Source: Siphonodentalium dalli (Eukaryota; Mollusca; Scaphopoda; Gadilida; Siphonodentaliidae). Taken from it: 64,000 bases of DNA. This document shows, one piece after another, positions 24,561 to 36,151 of this stretch. The DNA lies in contig CP136063.1 in the NCBI GenBank assembly GCA_032622095.1, positions 76,051,980 through 76,115,979 on the forward strand, written 5' to 3'. How positions within the stretch are numbered: position 1 is the first letter of the stretch; each line of letters starts with the position of its first letter. A model generated the notes under the pieces. That model was not told the DNA's origin, searched no databases, and saw only the letters and a list, made by a program, of their open reading frames with translations. A program made the translations under genes and the position numbers.

Positions 24561-25542
24561 GTATTTACATGCATGGTATACACATATATGGCAATTGGTT
24601 GCACGATATAACATTTATTTGTTGCGCCATTTATAGTATATTATATAACTATATGTACTATATACATCGTCATATACATATGCACATATATATTCGCGCT
24701 GCAATCGTGCATATATTTATACATAATTTATACTGTATTTTAGTATATATATGTATAACATACCGGTATATATAGGCCTCTATATCTATGCGTGACCATT
24801 TTATGACGGTAACCGGGAATCCACCTTTAAATAAATGGACCGATGTATTAGATTCGACGCGACGAAGATGCGTCCGTCTGAAACAAAAGTGACCGCAGTC
24901 GCATCACCGACGGATTTAATACAATTAGATTCGAGTCGACAAAAATCCGTCGTTTGGAACGGGCCTTACGAGGGAAAAGTACTTAATTGGCCAAAGTAGC
25001 GAACGAATCCTAAAGTTATCGCTTAAAGATGTGACATGCAAATATTAGCCATTTGATAGAACACTTGTGGGCAAATTGTCATTGTGTTTTTTCGATACCT
25101 TGGTGGCACAGGCCTTAGAAAAAAACGTGATATCATGCTATTTTCATAGCTTATTTTTGTACTACATCAAATATTGGTGGAATACCACTACTTTCACGAG
25201 AAAAAGTAGATCTAGGATCCAGGATCCAGGATAAAGTGGCATTGCCCCATTGATTGTAATGATAGGGTTAAAAAGTGGTAAGCATCACACGTGGACGATG
25301 TAAATATTACAGAATACAAACATACACAGACAATCAACAATATGATATCCTTAATTGTTTACGACACTGGTCGTACTCATTGTATAATTCAGGGGTGATC
25401 GGATCAGTATCATGAGCTAGTAAATATAGCATGAAATACCTTATGACCACGGGTATCTTGGTATCTGAGACCTTATTTGACCACATGACACCCCAACTAT
25501 TCGAATAACTACCCGTGTATGAGAGGAAAGAGACACTCCCGT

Positions 25543-25992
25543 TTAACCCTTTACCCAACAGAACGGCCCTGTGCCAATGCATTCTCTTATATATGCGAGT
25601 CAACCATAGGTCGCCTCGCATATATAAGAGAATGTATTGGCTTAACACATATTAAAAATAATAAAATTGTCAAAGAATGTAGAAAAATATTATAAAAATT
25701 GTTTAAAAATGTAAGAAAAAATTATAAAATTGTTAAAGAATGTAAGAAAATATGGTAAAAAGTGTTTTAGGCCAATGCATTCTCTTATATATGCTAGGCG
25801 ACCTATGGTCGACTCGCATATATAAGAGAATGCATTGGCACAGGGCATAACTGTAACCATCACAATGTGGTCAATGAACCGGTTCCAATGATATCCATAT
25901 TTGTATGGTGTTATTGAGACAGACCGAATATATTTTAGGCTGTTGAAGCTTTATTTGGGCGTTTATGGCCGGTTTGTTGGGTAAAGGGTTAA
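25543..25992. mobile_element. piggyBac-type MITE carrying the twin-palindrome cassette
   Basis: TTAA at both ends, then inverted ends CCCTTTACCCAACARAMCGG (about 22 bp, two mismatches). Inside lie two 67-bp palindromes (25574-25640 and 25772-25838) separated by a 130-bp AT-rich linker, then 150 bp of other sequence. TTAA plus CCC ends indicates piggyBac-type mobilisation; there is no transposase. Confidence 0.85.
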
Positions 25993-26114
25993 ACTTTGAA
26001 ACCAAAAGCATATGTGAACCTACCTATTTTGCTTACCAGCAGAATACTTTCGTTTATATAAAAGTTATCAAACACTGGACTCATTGTTATTCCCGTACGG
26101 CCGAATCCATTCTT

Positions 26115-26520
26115 ATCCACGGAACAACCTGACAACCAGCTAATTGTATACATAGTGTTGTTGGTGAAATAACTGGTGGAAATGGCAAGTTAACATCAAA
26201 AAGTAAACACTCTAAGAATTCGTTACATAAATGCGTTTGGTTCTTATGATACTTCTTATACCAATGGAGTTTTACATTATTTCATGGCAAGAAATCTATG
26301 GCGGCTCAGATACCAAGATCCACGGAACAACCTGACAACCAGCTAATTGTATACATAGTGTTGTTGGTGAAATAACTGGTGGAAATGGCAAGTTAACATC
26401 AAAAAGTAAACACTCTAAGAATTCGTTACATAAATGCGTTTGGTTCTTATGATACTTCTTATACCAATGGAGTTTTACATTATTTCATGGCAAGAAATCT
26501 ATGGCGGCTCAGATACCAAG
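26115..26520. repeat. Perfect 203-bp tandem duplication
   Basis: 26115-26317 and 26318-26520 are identical by eye (both run from ATCCACGGAACAACCTGACA to GGCGGCTCAGATACCAAG). Very recent duplication or an assembly artefact. Confidence 0.9.
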
Positions 26521-26661
26521 ACGACGATTATTCGATCCGCATCAAATTCGGCAGCGGAGAATGTCGACAATAAGCCTTGTCACTGGTTCGCGATTTTCAA
26601 GATGGCCGATGGTTCCATATGGTCCGATTCCTAGCATTTTACCCAACCCACCGGTAAAAGG

Positions 26662-27119
26662 TGAAAGTTAAGAAGTAGCATCCATTTGTAAACATTCGAC
26701 AGCTGAGTGCGAGCATTTTTTATCAGCATTTTATGGCTTAATTTCAGTTATTCTGAGTGTAACTACGGGTTTAAGAATTGTTTTGTGGCCATGTCATCTA
26801 CAGAGTTAGGATCTGGTGACGATGCGGACATTCATACGTTTAAGCGATGGACGCCCTCTTTTGTCAACGAACTTCCCATAATTTACTGATAAATAGCGAG
26901 TATTTGCGATAAAAAAAATAACGCAAAAACATATACGTGATACACTCAATCCATCTACTGCGTGAAACCTACGTATTGTATGTATCCAGGCTGATTGTTT
27001 AATTAGTTTTATGAAGTTGTCGCACCTGCGATTCGGTAACGGACTGCTGCCATTTTATTTTTGGGAATTCCCAGACTGGAGCCATATGCTACAAATAGAT
27101 GCTACTTCTTAACTTTGAC
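26662..27119. mobile_element. MITE-like element with about 30-bp TIRs
   Basis: Left end TGAAAGTTAAGAAGTAGCAT and right end (read inward) TCAAAGTTAAGAAGTAGCAT, then 'c(c/t)atttgta'. It encloses a short frame containing MSSTELGSGDDADIHTFKRW (26791-26889), which could be an N-terminal scrap of an element gene. No clear target duplication. Confidence 0.6.
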
Positions 27120-28142
27120 ATCCGGAGACCAAATGGCGGATTCACCGCGAGTTAGTGATCTCATTTATAGGACACAACAGAGGGGAACAGATAAACTATA
27201 TCCTGGTGATAATCCTATAACATACTACCAAAATCATTAAAAAAAACGAAGTGACTGTAGAGTTTTCAACCTCAGAACTGACAACTGATACACAGGCGCA
27301 GTCCATAACTGTCTATATATTTAATCATAAGATACAACCAGCGTGGTTATCTGTCAGGAGCATTACGCCGTAAAAAGTGTATGACGTGTGGCAATATGTT
27401 CACCCTGCTTAGTGAATTCAAAATTGGTGACAATTAACATCTACAATATGGGTAGCGTTACTGTATACATTCGAAGATTGGGAGAACAGCAAGCTGGCAG
27501 ATAACACAAAGTGCCATTGGATACGACACACACCAACAAAATACGGACGGCGCCGAAAACATATAAATGATACAAAGGAAGCTAAACCACGCCCTCTACA
27601 GCTCGAACAAACATTTTACCAAAAAGAATATCTAAAAATTCCTTTACCACTCCTAAGTCAATTCCATCTTCGTTATGGTCTCCCATTATGGGACATTCGT
27701 GGCACAATAGTGTGTTGTTAACATTACAGAAGGGCAATTCGTATTCTATACAACTCTAATTATAAAAGCCATACAAAACCCTTTTCAAACTCTAATGTTT
27801 AAATATCTTTGTCCCCACATCCTGTTGTAGCTAGCAATCTGATTGGCTACAACGCCACGTTTAAATAACCATGTCCCCGTCACCCTTGGCAGCGGGGTAT
27901 AAGAGAACGTGCGCCAAACATCGGGGTTATATGAGCACGTGAAACATCGGGGGTATATGAATAACCCTTGAACTGGCAGTTTCCACCAATCGTGACGTTG
28001 CTCTAGTACGCCGAATTTGACGTCACCTGACGCCGGATCCATAGGTCAGCTACTGAATTATTCTTATTGGTGTGAATTAATCGGATAACTTATGAAAAAC
28101 ACACTTAAATTAAGGATACATGGTTATTGTTGTGGGGACAAA
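27120..28142. other. Non-coding stretch
   Basis: I see no gene or clear element. Around 27890-27965 there are three spaced 'aacatcggggg/t-tatatga' words. Confidence 0.4.
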
Positions 28143-28288
28143 ATCGTTATCTCCGGCAACATCGTGGGGTAAATGGAGATTTAATACCTGGATGTGTCTT
28201 TTTGAACCCCTCGGCTCCGCCTCGGGGTTCAAAATCGACATCCAGGTATTAAATCTCCATGTACCCCCGATGTTGCCGAAGATAACTA
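28143..28288. repeat. Long hairpin (foldback)
   Basis: Arms of about 70 bp: left GTTATCTCCGGCAACATCGT...AAATGGAGATTTAATACCTG..GAACCCC, the right arm its complement, with a minimal loop at TCGGCTCCGCCTCGG. Near-perfect pairing. Confidence 0.9.
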
Positions 28289-28415
28289 ATAATATACCAT
28301 GCACGCATCGCTCTTTATGCACAACTGGGATAAAAGAAATCTCCAAAAATCGTTTGAAAAAATGCTCTCTTACTCCCTCTGTGTAAATATATATATATAT
28401 CTATTTTTTTTACAC

Positions 28416-28547
28416 ACCAACCAGCAAACCTGAAACTACATACGCCATCATATATTCTTACAACCAGCAAACCTGAAACTACATACGCCATCATATATTC
28501 TTACAACCAGCAAACCTGAAACTACATACGCCATCATATATTCTTAC
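28416..28547. repeat. 43-bp tandem repeat, 3 copies
   Basis: Three practically identical units containing CAACCAGCAAACCTGAAACT and CATACGCCATCATATATTCT. Confidence 0.95.
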
Positions 28548-29513
28548 GGCCAGTAGGTCATGCTGCCCCTGTACAATACTATTATTTCATGTGTCACGGC
28601 TTTGTTATAAATTGTTATTTATTGTACAAATAAACATCGGCATATACATCTAAAATAGTGAGAACTTCAATATTGAATGTATTTCGCATAATGAAATACT
28701 ACTTATTAGAAAGGTGAATAGCTAATAGTAGTCGCAAATTGTTCGAACTGTCTAAAAAAAAACTGTCCGCATACAGTAATTGACAGTTTGTGAGAAAAAA
28801 CGCGCTGTTTGTCGTGATTGTTTTGTACTTTGCATGTTGTTATCAGGTAATAGTCAAGTGTAGGCTCGATGGTGCACGCAAAGCTCTCGTGTCCATGGTT
28901 GGTTTCCCGAAACCGTAATCGTAACTACGGTATGGCAGAACGACAAATGATATAAATTCTAGTGACGTAGTACCGTACATGTGTTCGTAATTATTATCAC
29001 TAGAAGTGCATTATGCGAAAGGTGTTTTATGCCAAATTTCGACCTGTAGATTTCGAGTCGCTTTAAAAGAACTTGGTTTAAACAGTATATATTCCATGTA
29101 TATTAGTAATATATAACGTCATGGACCGTATTCGACATTAAGCGTGTGGGCTTATATTTATAGCCATCGCGGGTTTCCCCTTCCAATATATATACAATGT
29201 AGCCACCCGTGGGATAAATGATATGCTGCCGCTTTGCTCTGGCATCTCAGTTATTTCTGTTATATCTATTTTGATGATCAGAATACTAATACATTGAATT
29301 GATTAAATTGAATTGTAATGGCCTTGTGTAACTGTGTTTATTCCACACCCATTGGCGTGAGTCACATGTATTCAACGGAATTTCAGCCATTGAATACATA
29401 TTAGTGTATACCTCTATTGGAATACAAGCCGGAACTATTCTTGTTGACATTGTCGCCAAGAAAGATGACGTACATTACGTCGATCATCCGCTTCCGGTGA
29501 TTCCCCCATAATT
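28548..29513. other. Non-coding stretch
   Basis: No gene, array or hairpin recognised in this 1 kb. Confidence 0.4.
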
Positions 29514-29520
29514 ACTGGTT

Positions 29521-29780
29521 AGGAAGCGGGGGTAACGTCGCAAGAGCTATACTCTGACCTTGGCCTCAGTTAACGGTATACTCGTATAGCGCGCATCTAT
29601 ACTCACAAATCGACTCCACCCACCCGTATGTGCAATTTCACTTATATATCAAGATGTTCCGCCCACTTTTGGTGACTTAAAAAACACCCGAAAGAGATCC
29701 GTCAATTAGTTGAATATAACGTGAATGTCAATTTGGGGTGAAGGTCAGAGTATAGCTCTTGCGACGTTACCCCGCTACCT
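29521..29780. mobile_element. 260-bp MITE with 7-bp target duplication
   Basis: Ends (read inward) AGGAAGCGGGGGTAACGTCG and AGGTAGCGGGGTAACGTCGC continue to ..AGAGCTATACTCTGACCTT, about 40 bp of TIR. ACTGGTT flanks both sides (29514-29520, 29781-29787), possibly 8 bp. A 7-8 bp duplication suits hAT- or P-type mobilisation. No coding sequence. Confidence 0.85.
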
Positions 29781-30023
29781 ACTGGTTATGTGTCAGACTT
29801 AAAATCACAATAAAGGTAGCTATAGTAACAATGAAGGTGGCTTTCGTGGATTGAACTTATCTGACTGAACGGTGTAGAATAAATACAGAACACAACTTGC
29901 ACCATAATCTCGAATATTTTATCAAATGTTCGTGTAATAATACTTCTAGTGACATGAATCAGCATAAGCTAACCGTAGTATACTAGAGAGTAGTAGAGTT
30001 ATGTTAGTTGTTTTTATTTCAGA

Positions 30024-31039
30024 CTGTCAATGTCGCGAATCGGCTGCGCAACATGTGTAATAATACCTCTACTGCAAAGAATCAACATAAGCTATGGGTA
30101 GCGTACTCGAAAGTAGCGAACACTGCTTACTGTCCGATAGCAAAAGTTTCGTCAGGATTCTGGAAATCTGTGATAATTGCTCTAGATCAGAGAGGAAAAT
30201 CAAATGGATACAGCAATGTGTTTAATCTCACAGGTGAACAGATACACGGCGACCCCAGCATACTTACAATTGGCGATCAATGGAAAACTGTCAAAACGTT
30301 TCGATTTACTTTTACGAGGAATCCATATACAAGACTTTTGTCGGGATATTTGGATAAAATTTACCTGCCGGCTTACTGGGCACAACGGGAACCTATATTC
30401 AAAGATCTAAAGTTAAATGGTTGCAGAAATGACATGGACTTTAAAACATTTCTTTCATATTTGGTAACTAAGCGCTCGACGATGGCCACATTCGATCCAC
30501 ATTGGCGACCCATGTCTTCAATGTGTAACTTGTGCTATTTCCGTCCGACTTTCGTTGGGAGGTTCGAGACATTCGAAACCGACAGAAAGTATTTGATTGA
30601 TAAATTTAACTTGACCGCTGAATACTCGAAATACGCTGGTCAAGGCGAGGCTATGATGAGGATTATGACAACGGGTTTATTCAGTCATTATAGGGAAGAA
30701 AAGCTGAACAGATGTATGTCAAAAATAACTCTTGTGCGTCGGATGTGGAAAGTGTATCAGTATAACGGATATATTTCTATGGACGCCAGTTTCCCAGAAA
30801 GAGATCTCAGCAAAGCGGTAAATGTTGACTTCCTGTTAGTGTTTAGTTTCATAAAAAATGCGATAGTCGAATATCCGATGACTTCGACACAAAGAGCAAA
30901 TCAGCGTGAGCAGGCCCTCAAGAAGGCTTTCAGCGAAGTCCCAATAGAACTGAGAAATCAAATAGCTGACCTATACAAGGAGGATTTTCAAATGTTCTCA
31001 TATAAAACCCATCCAGCATCCATCTTTGGTGAAGTGTAA
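30024..31039 (+). CDS. Carbohydrate sulfotransferase (Sulfotransfer_2 family), terminal exon
   Basis: A strong acceptor, TTGTTTTTATTTCAG (ending 30023), opens a 338-codon exon. It carries the PAPS-binding signatures of Golgi carbohydrate sulfotransferases of the CHST8-14 type: 5'-phosphosulfate loop YCPIAKVSSGFWKSV (usual CPVPKVGCTNWKRV), 3'-phosphate motif FTRNPYTRLLSGYLDK (usual VRDPFERLVSAYRDK), then DPHWRPMSSMCNLCYFRPTF and VGRFETFETD, and near the end LYKEDFQMFSYKT (usual Y..D..LFGY). The enzyme should transfer sulfate from PAPS to a sugar hydroxyl in the Golgi lumen; the acceptor cannot be told. The 5' exon(s) with the start and signal anchor are not recognisable upstream. The last codons, GEV-stop, are part of the first unit of the minisatellite that follows, so the C-terminus was probably rewritten by the array. 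Cys-Thr to Ser-Ser in the first loop is unusual. Confidence 0.85.
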
Positions 31040-32435
31040 TGCAACATAGAGATATATATTACGTCCCAGCTGTCTTGGACATGGTGAAGTGTAATGCAAC
31101 AGAGGGATATATATTACGTTGCAGCTCTCATGAACATGGTGAAATGTAATGCAACAGAGATATATATTATGTTGCAGCTCTCTTGGACATGGTGAAGTGT
31201 AATTCAACATATATATATATATTACGTTGCAGCTCTCTTGGACATAGTGAAGTGTAATGCAACAGAGATATATATTACGTTGCAGCTCTCTTGGACATGG
31301 TGAAGTGTAATGCAACATAGATATATATATTACGTTCCAGCTCTCTTGGACATGGTGAAGTGTAATGCAACAGATATATATATTACGTTCCAGCTCTCTT
31401 GGACATGGTGAAGTGTAATGCAACAGATATATATTACGTTCCAGCTCTCTTGGACATGGTGAAGTGTAATGCAACAGATATATATATTACGTTCCAGCTC
31501 TCTTGGACATGGTGAAGTGTAATGCAACAGATATATATATTACGTTGCATCTCTCTTGGACATGGTGAAGTGTAATGCAACAGAGGGATATATATTACGT
31601 TGCATCTCTCTTGGACATGGTGAAGTGTAATGCAACAGAGGGATATATATTACGTTGCAGCTCTCTTGGACATGGTGAAGTGTAATGCAACAGAGGGATA
31701 TATATTACATTGCAGCTCTCTTGTACATCGTGAAGTGTAATGCAACAGAGGGATATATTACATTGCAGCTCTCTTGGACATGGTGAAGTATAATGCAACA
31801 GAGGGATCTATATTACGTTGCAGCTCTCTTTGAAACGGTGAAGTGTAATGCAACAGAGGGATATATTACGTTGCAGCTCTCTTGGACATGGGGAAGTGTA
31901 ATGCAACAGAGGGATATATATTACGTTGCAGCTCTCTTGGACATGGGGAAGTGTAATGCAACAGAGGAATATATATTACGTTGCAGCTCTCTTGGACATG
32001 GTGAAGTGTAATTCAACATAGATATATATATATTACGTTGCAGCTCTCTTGGACATGGGGAAGTGTAATGCAACAGGGAGATATATGCATGTATTACGTT
32101 GCAACTCTCTTGGACATGGTGAAATGTAATGCAACAGATATATATATTACGTTGCAACTCTCTTGGACATGGTGAAATGTAATGCAACAGATATATATAT
32201 TACGTTGCAACTCTCTTGGACATGGTGAAATGTAATGCAACAGATATATATATTACGTTGCAACTCTCTTGGACATGGTGAAATGTAATGCAACAGATAT
32301 ATATATTACGTTGCAACTCTCTTGGACATGGTGAAATGTAATGCAACAGATATATATATTAAGTTGCAGCTCTCTTGGACATGGTGAAATGTAATGCAAC
32401 AGATATATATATTAAGTTGCAGCTCTCTTGGACAT
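31027..32435. repeat. About 53-bp minisatellite, roughly 26 units
   Basis: Unit: ATGGTGAAGTGTAATGCAAC, then 'agaggg' or 'agatata', 'tatatattacgttgcagctctcttggac'. Units vary in length (50-62 bp) in the AT part. Each unit can fold because TGCAAC and GTTGCA face each other across the AT stretch. The array begins inside the 3' end of the sulfotransferase gene. Open frames on either strand that repeat HYTSPCPRELQRNIY are by-products. Confidence 0.95.
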
Positions 32436-33172
32436 TAGTATGGAGGTTCCACTTGTAGCTTGTTGAGGGGAACATGTCATAGCGTCAATGAATACAGAAT
32501 TAATTACATATAATGACTCACGGTGGCGAAATCAATTTTGTTAGTTTATCGCAGATAGTTACGTCCCCAATCGAGTAGTAAATATTTACAATTGAGCGTG
32601 GTTCTGACAATGTTTGCATGGGATGATACGGTCGATTTTCTTGATATTTTCGGCGATGTTATTAGAATGCTACATTCCCCCAGTTGGCATAGCGCCTGAA
32701 TACTAACTTGTCAGTTCCAAGCACCAGGACAAGTCCATAATATGTCTTTAAAATGAAACAAACACAGGTTTCATAAAAATTTCGTGATGACGTTTATATT
32801 TTCCTGTTTACTCAATCAAACTTAAACACTACGACATTCAATACATGTTCAGCTGATCAGTATATACAACAGAAAATTCAAATTTAGGTCAGAATCACTG
32901 TTTTATCAGCCATAATGTTCTGTAATATTGCTTCAATGTTACACTGTTCAGGACCAGGGGAGAGAGAGAGAGAGAGAGAGAGAGGAGATAGGAGAGAGAG
33001 AGAGAGAGAGGGAGATAATTTATTTTCGTGACATGTGTATGCATAATCAAATACAAAATAATGGAAAAATACAATAAACACCCAGCCAATAAGCCCTATA
33101 TGCCACGCTTAATATCAATCAATATGCAAACGTGTAAGGAATATTTTGCATATCAATTCCTGAAAAATATAG
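32436..33172. other. Non-coding stretch with (GA)n
   Basis: No gene. A (GA)n microsatellite lies at 32958-33017. Confidence 0.5.
32958..33017. repeat. (GA)n microsatellite
   Basis: GA repeats interrupted by GGAGATAG. Confidence 0.95.
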
Positions 33173-33690
33173 TTAAAAGAAAATTAAACTTTCATTAACA
33201 ACTAATAATATAATCGGTAGATAATTCCCTCTTTTGCCGAAAGCGTCGGAGAGATACTTAGATAATTGTCGTGGATAAGATATTATTTCTGCTAATGCGT
33301 CATCAAATTTTCCTTCCGATACCAATTCAGAGATTATTTTGGGTAAAGATTTTAATAGTAATACCCTGAGGTCATGATAATGAGGGCAACGCAAGAGAAA
33401 GTGAGTTTCATCTTCAATCTCGTTCATGTTACATATGACGCAAATGCCTTCATGGAGCTTCTCATTCCTGAAACGTCCAGTTTCGACCCTTAAAGGGAGA
33501 ATGGCACATCTGAATTGTGCCAAAATAGAACGATGTGATTTGTGTAAAATCATAGCTACATATTTCTCAGTTGCAAAAGTCCTTTTAAATTTTTTGTATG
33601 TGCGTAATTTCGGGAGATAGTTTAAATTTTGTACGTCACCAATGCAATCTCTAAACCGTCGTTTCAGACTTTCGTATAGCTTCTAATTTG
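33173..33690 (-). pseudogene. 3' end of a non-LTR retrotransposon (LINE)
   Basis: The minus strand encodes the C-terminal part of a LINE ORF2: ..YKKFKRTFATEKYVAMILHK, SILAQFRCAILPLRVETGRF, then the CCHC-like CVICNMNEIEDETHFLLRCP with Tyr-His after it. This arrangement (ILPL.VETGR then C-x2-C..E..HFL..C) is standard in CR1/L2-like LINEs. The frame is open from about 33690 to the stop at 33173-33175. The reverse transcriptase is absent, so the copy is 5'-truncated, as LINE insertions usually are. Confidence 0.75.
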
Positions 33691-33763
33691 AACTCATGGC
33701 GTTAACGAGCTTGACATTCGTTGCATGAGTAATTGACCTCACGGGTGAAAAGTATTATGTTCG

Positions 33764-34163
33764 TTTTATAAACATCTATTGAATGGTTGATGTGTGTTTT
33801 ATAAACAGCTATTGAATGGTTGATGTGTGTTTTATAAACATCTATTGAATGGTTGATGTGTGTTTTATAAACAGCTATTGAATGGTTGATGTGTGTTTTA
33901 TAAACATCTATTGAATGGTTGATGTGTGTTTTATAAACAGCTATTGAATGGTTGATGTGTGTTTTATAAACAGCTATTGAATGGTTGATGTGTGTTTTAT
34001 AAACAGCTATTGAATTGTTGATGTGTGTTTTATAAACAGCTATTGAATGGTTGATGTGTGTTTTATAAACAGCTATTGAATGGTTGATGTGTGTTTTATA
34101 AACAGCTATTGAGTGGTTGATGTGTGTTTTATAAACAGCTATTGAATGGTTGATGTGTGTTTA
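33764..34163. repeat. 33-bp tandem repeat, about 12 copies
   Basis: Unit TATTGAATGGTTGATGTGTG then TTTTATAAACAGC or ACATC. The first six units alternate ATC and AGC variants, giving a 66-bp higher-order period; later units are all AGC. Confidence 0.95.
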
Positions 34164-36151
34164 CTGTTCCAAATGAGGGCACAATCGATACCTATTTTCT
34201 TCGTACATTTTAGTTATAGATATGAGAGTTTAACCATTACTGATTTTTGAATGTGCATTGTGAATTGCCACAGCTCATCAAACAAGCGTTTATGTGTTTT
34301 AGGATGCATTTACATTGGTGTAGATCTGTATACAGATCTGTGTGAAGTCACGTGTCACATATTGCTGTGCTCACAACATGATTACTGATAGTGAACGCGT
34401 ACTCATCAGTACGCTGGTAATTGACAATTCGCTATGAGTCGTGTCAGTTTAGGCCAGACAAAACAAATTAATCGCTATGACTGGTGTCAGATTAGGCCAA
34501 AGCAGTTTATTCTTGCACTAGTTGATAATGGTTTGAAGAAAGAATGAAAGGCACATGAGAACAAATCGCTAACACAGTGTGAAATACATGGGTTGAAATG
34601 ACAAAGAAAGATTAAGTATGCACATTCGCCAAGCCCGAGTAACAATTAATCAAATCAGATTTGCCTGTCGCAATGCCTCGGTGTTGACCGTGAATTATAA
34701 CGGACACGATGTTTGCTCACACGAACGAATACCGTTTTCTTTCTATGTGCATTTCTATATCAAACCGTTTACACTAGTATGCATGTATAACTGTATACAG
34801 ATCTACAGCAATGTAAATACACACATAAAACACATTACAATGAAACACTTTGGGTTAGAGACTGGATTGGTGACGTATATAGGTACCGGGCCCTGATATT
34901 GGGAATGGCAATGACCAATTGTACAAGTTTCATCTGAAAAAAATGCACTCAATGTCACTTCTGGTCTCTCATGGTATAACATCTAGTTTTATTTTGATGT
35001 GACAGAGTGAAGAGAAATCCAAAATGCAGATAGACTGCGCGGTCACTTTCCTTTTTCGTGGACCCATCTGAGTTAGGGATATAGTCGTTTACTATTTCAA
35101 TTTCTATCGCTAATATGTTAACACCCATGGTGCGAAACGGAACATGACAGTATTGATTTGAACATGTATTTCGGAAAAAGTGTATACATGTATAAAATAA
35201 AGTAGGTTACAAAAAGCGAAATTGTACGATTATGTTGTTCATCCCCCTTTACAATTGTAAGTGCGGCATTACATGAAACGACGTTGACTACTTATATTAA
35301 CACCCCTGGAATATTAATTTCAAAACATTATAAATAATTAGCTCATATGATTGTGGTGTTCAAATAAGTTTCTTTTGGCCGAGTATATAGTTGGAACGAT
35401 AGGACGAAATTTATTTGGGGCGATTTTGTCTATGATAAAAAAATTAAAGCGCGCTCAAATTAAGAACGACTTGAACGTAAACAAAATGACACTGACGCGG
35501 AGGTAAAGCGAGCAAGTTGTGTCACTACAAATCATTTACCGAATTGCAAAATACAAATTGGATTCTAAACACCTCAAAATAAGTAACCTGCCCCTGACAT
35601 ATTGCATTTTTCCGAATAATCATCATGCTGATTGTTGGGACATTATGCAGCAGTATAATTCAGATATGATTAATATTATAAGACTGATTATTTGGGCTAA
35701 TATTGACTCCCCTGAGAGCTTGCATGTTTGAGTGAGGAACATTACTGGTTGTATTGATGTAGTGCTCGGTTCAAAATACAAAAGCTGCTACGACGGGGGC
35801 AAAACTCATTTAAAGAGGCATATGAAGAACAACTTAGTGCTGCCCGTAACTCAGTGTCACACCAAGTTGGCACTGAATATAACAGCTTGCCTCATCATTT
35901 AGGGATGGAACCTTTAGGCAACACTTGGTGCGTGTCTTCATTATAATGAATATATACTGACCATGTGGCGGCCAATTCCCATTGAAGTAGCTAAGGATTG
36001 TCATGACGCTTCGTGACATTATCCACTCTGTTGTTGACTGCTCAATCGGCCCAGTGGTGTAAGGTGCCAAGTCACCAACGAGAGGTCCATAAGTCGCTAA
36101 CCCAGAATTCTGCAAGTTGAGAATGACCAAATGTCCAACATATGTTTCCTC
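34164..36151. other. Gene-free stretch, 2 kb
   Basis: No gene recognised. A short direct repeat lies at 34430-34500 ('cgctatgagtcgtgtcagtttaggcca' and 'cgctatgactggtgtcagattaggcca'). Confidence 0.45.

Larger units (their letters stand above)
22271..24965. mobile_element. 2.7 kb near-perfect palindrome with nested inverted ends
   Basis: The ends GGCCCGTTCCAAACGACGGA and its complement bound a sequence symmetric around about 23616, with arms of about 1.3 kb. From outside in, each arm holds the end block, a region with 'aaaggtggattcccggttacc', an AT-rich minisatellite (22690-23220; 24045-24560), then an inner copy of the end motif (TTTCAAACGACGGATTTTT near 23740 and its mirror near 23480). TAA to the left and TTA to the right recall the TWA targets of PIF/Harbinger elements, and the GGCCCGTT start fits Tourist-like ends. 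There is no coding capacity; the two mirror-image open frames near the centre are the same sequence read from each arm. Transcribed, it would form a very long duplex RNA. Confidence 0.85.

Noticed and set aside
30998-32187. Several frames with HYTSPCPRELQRNIY repeats
   Set aside because: Antisense reading of the 53-bp minisatellite; units differ in length so the frame changes from unit to unit.
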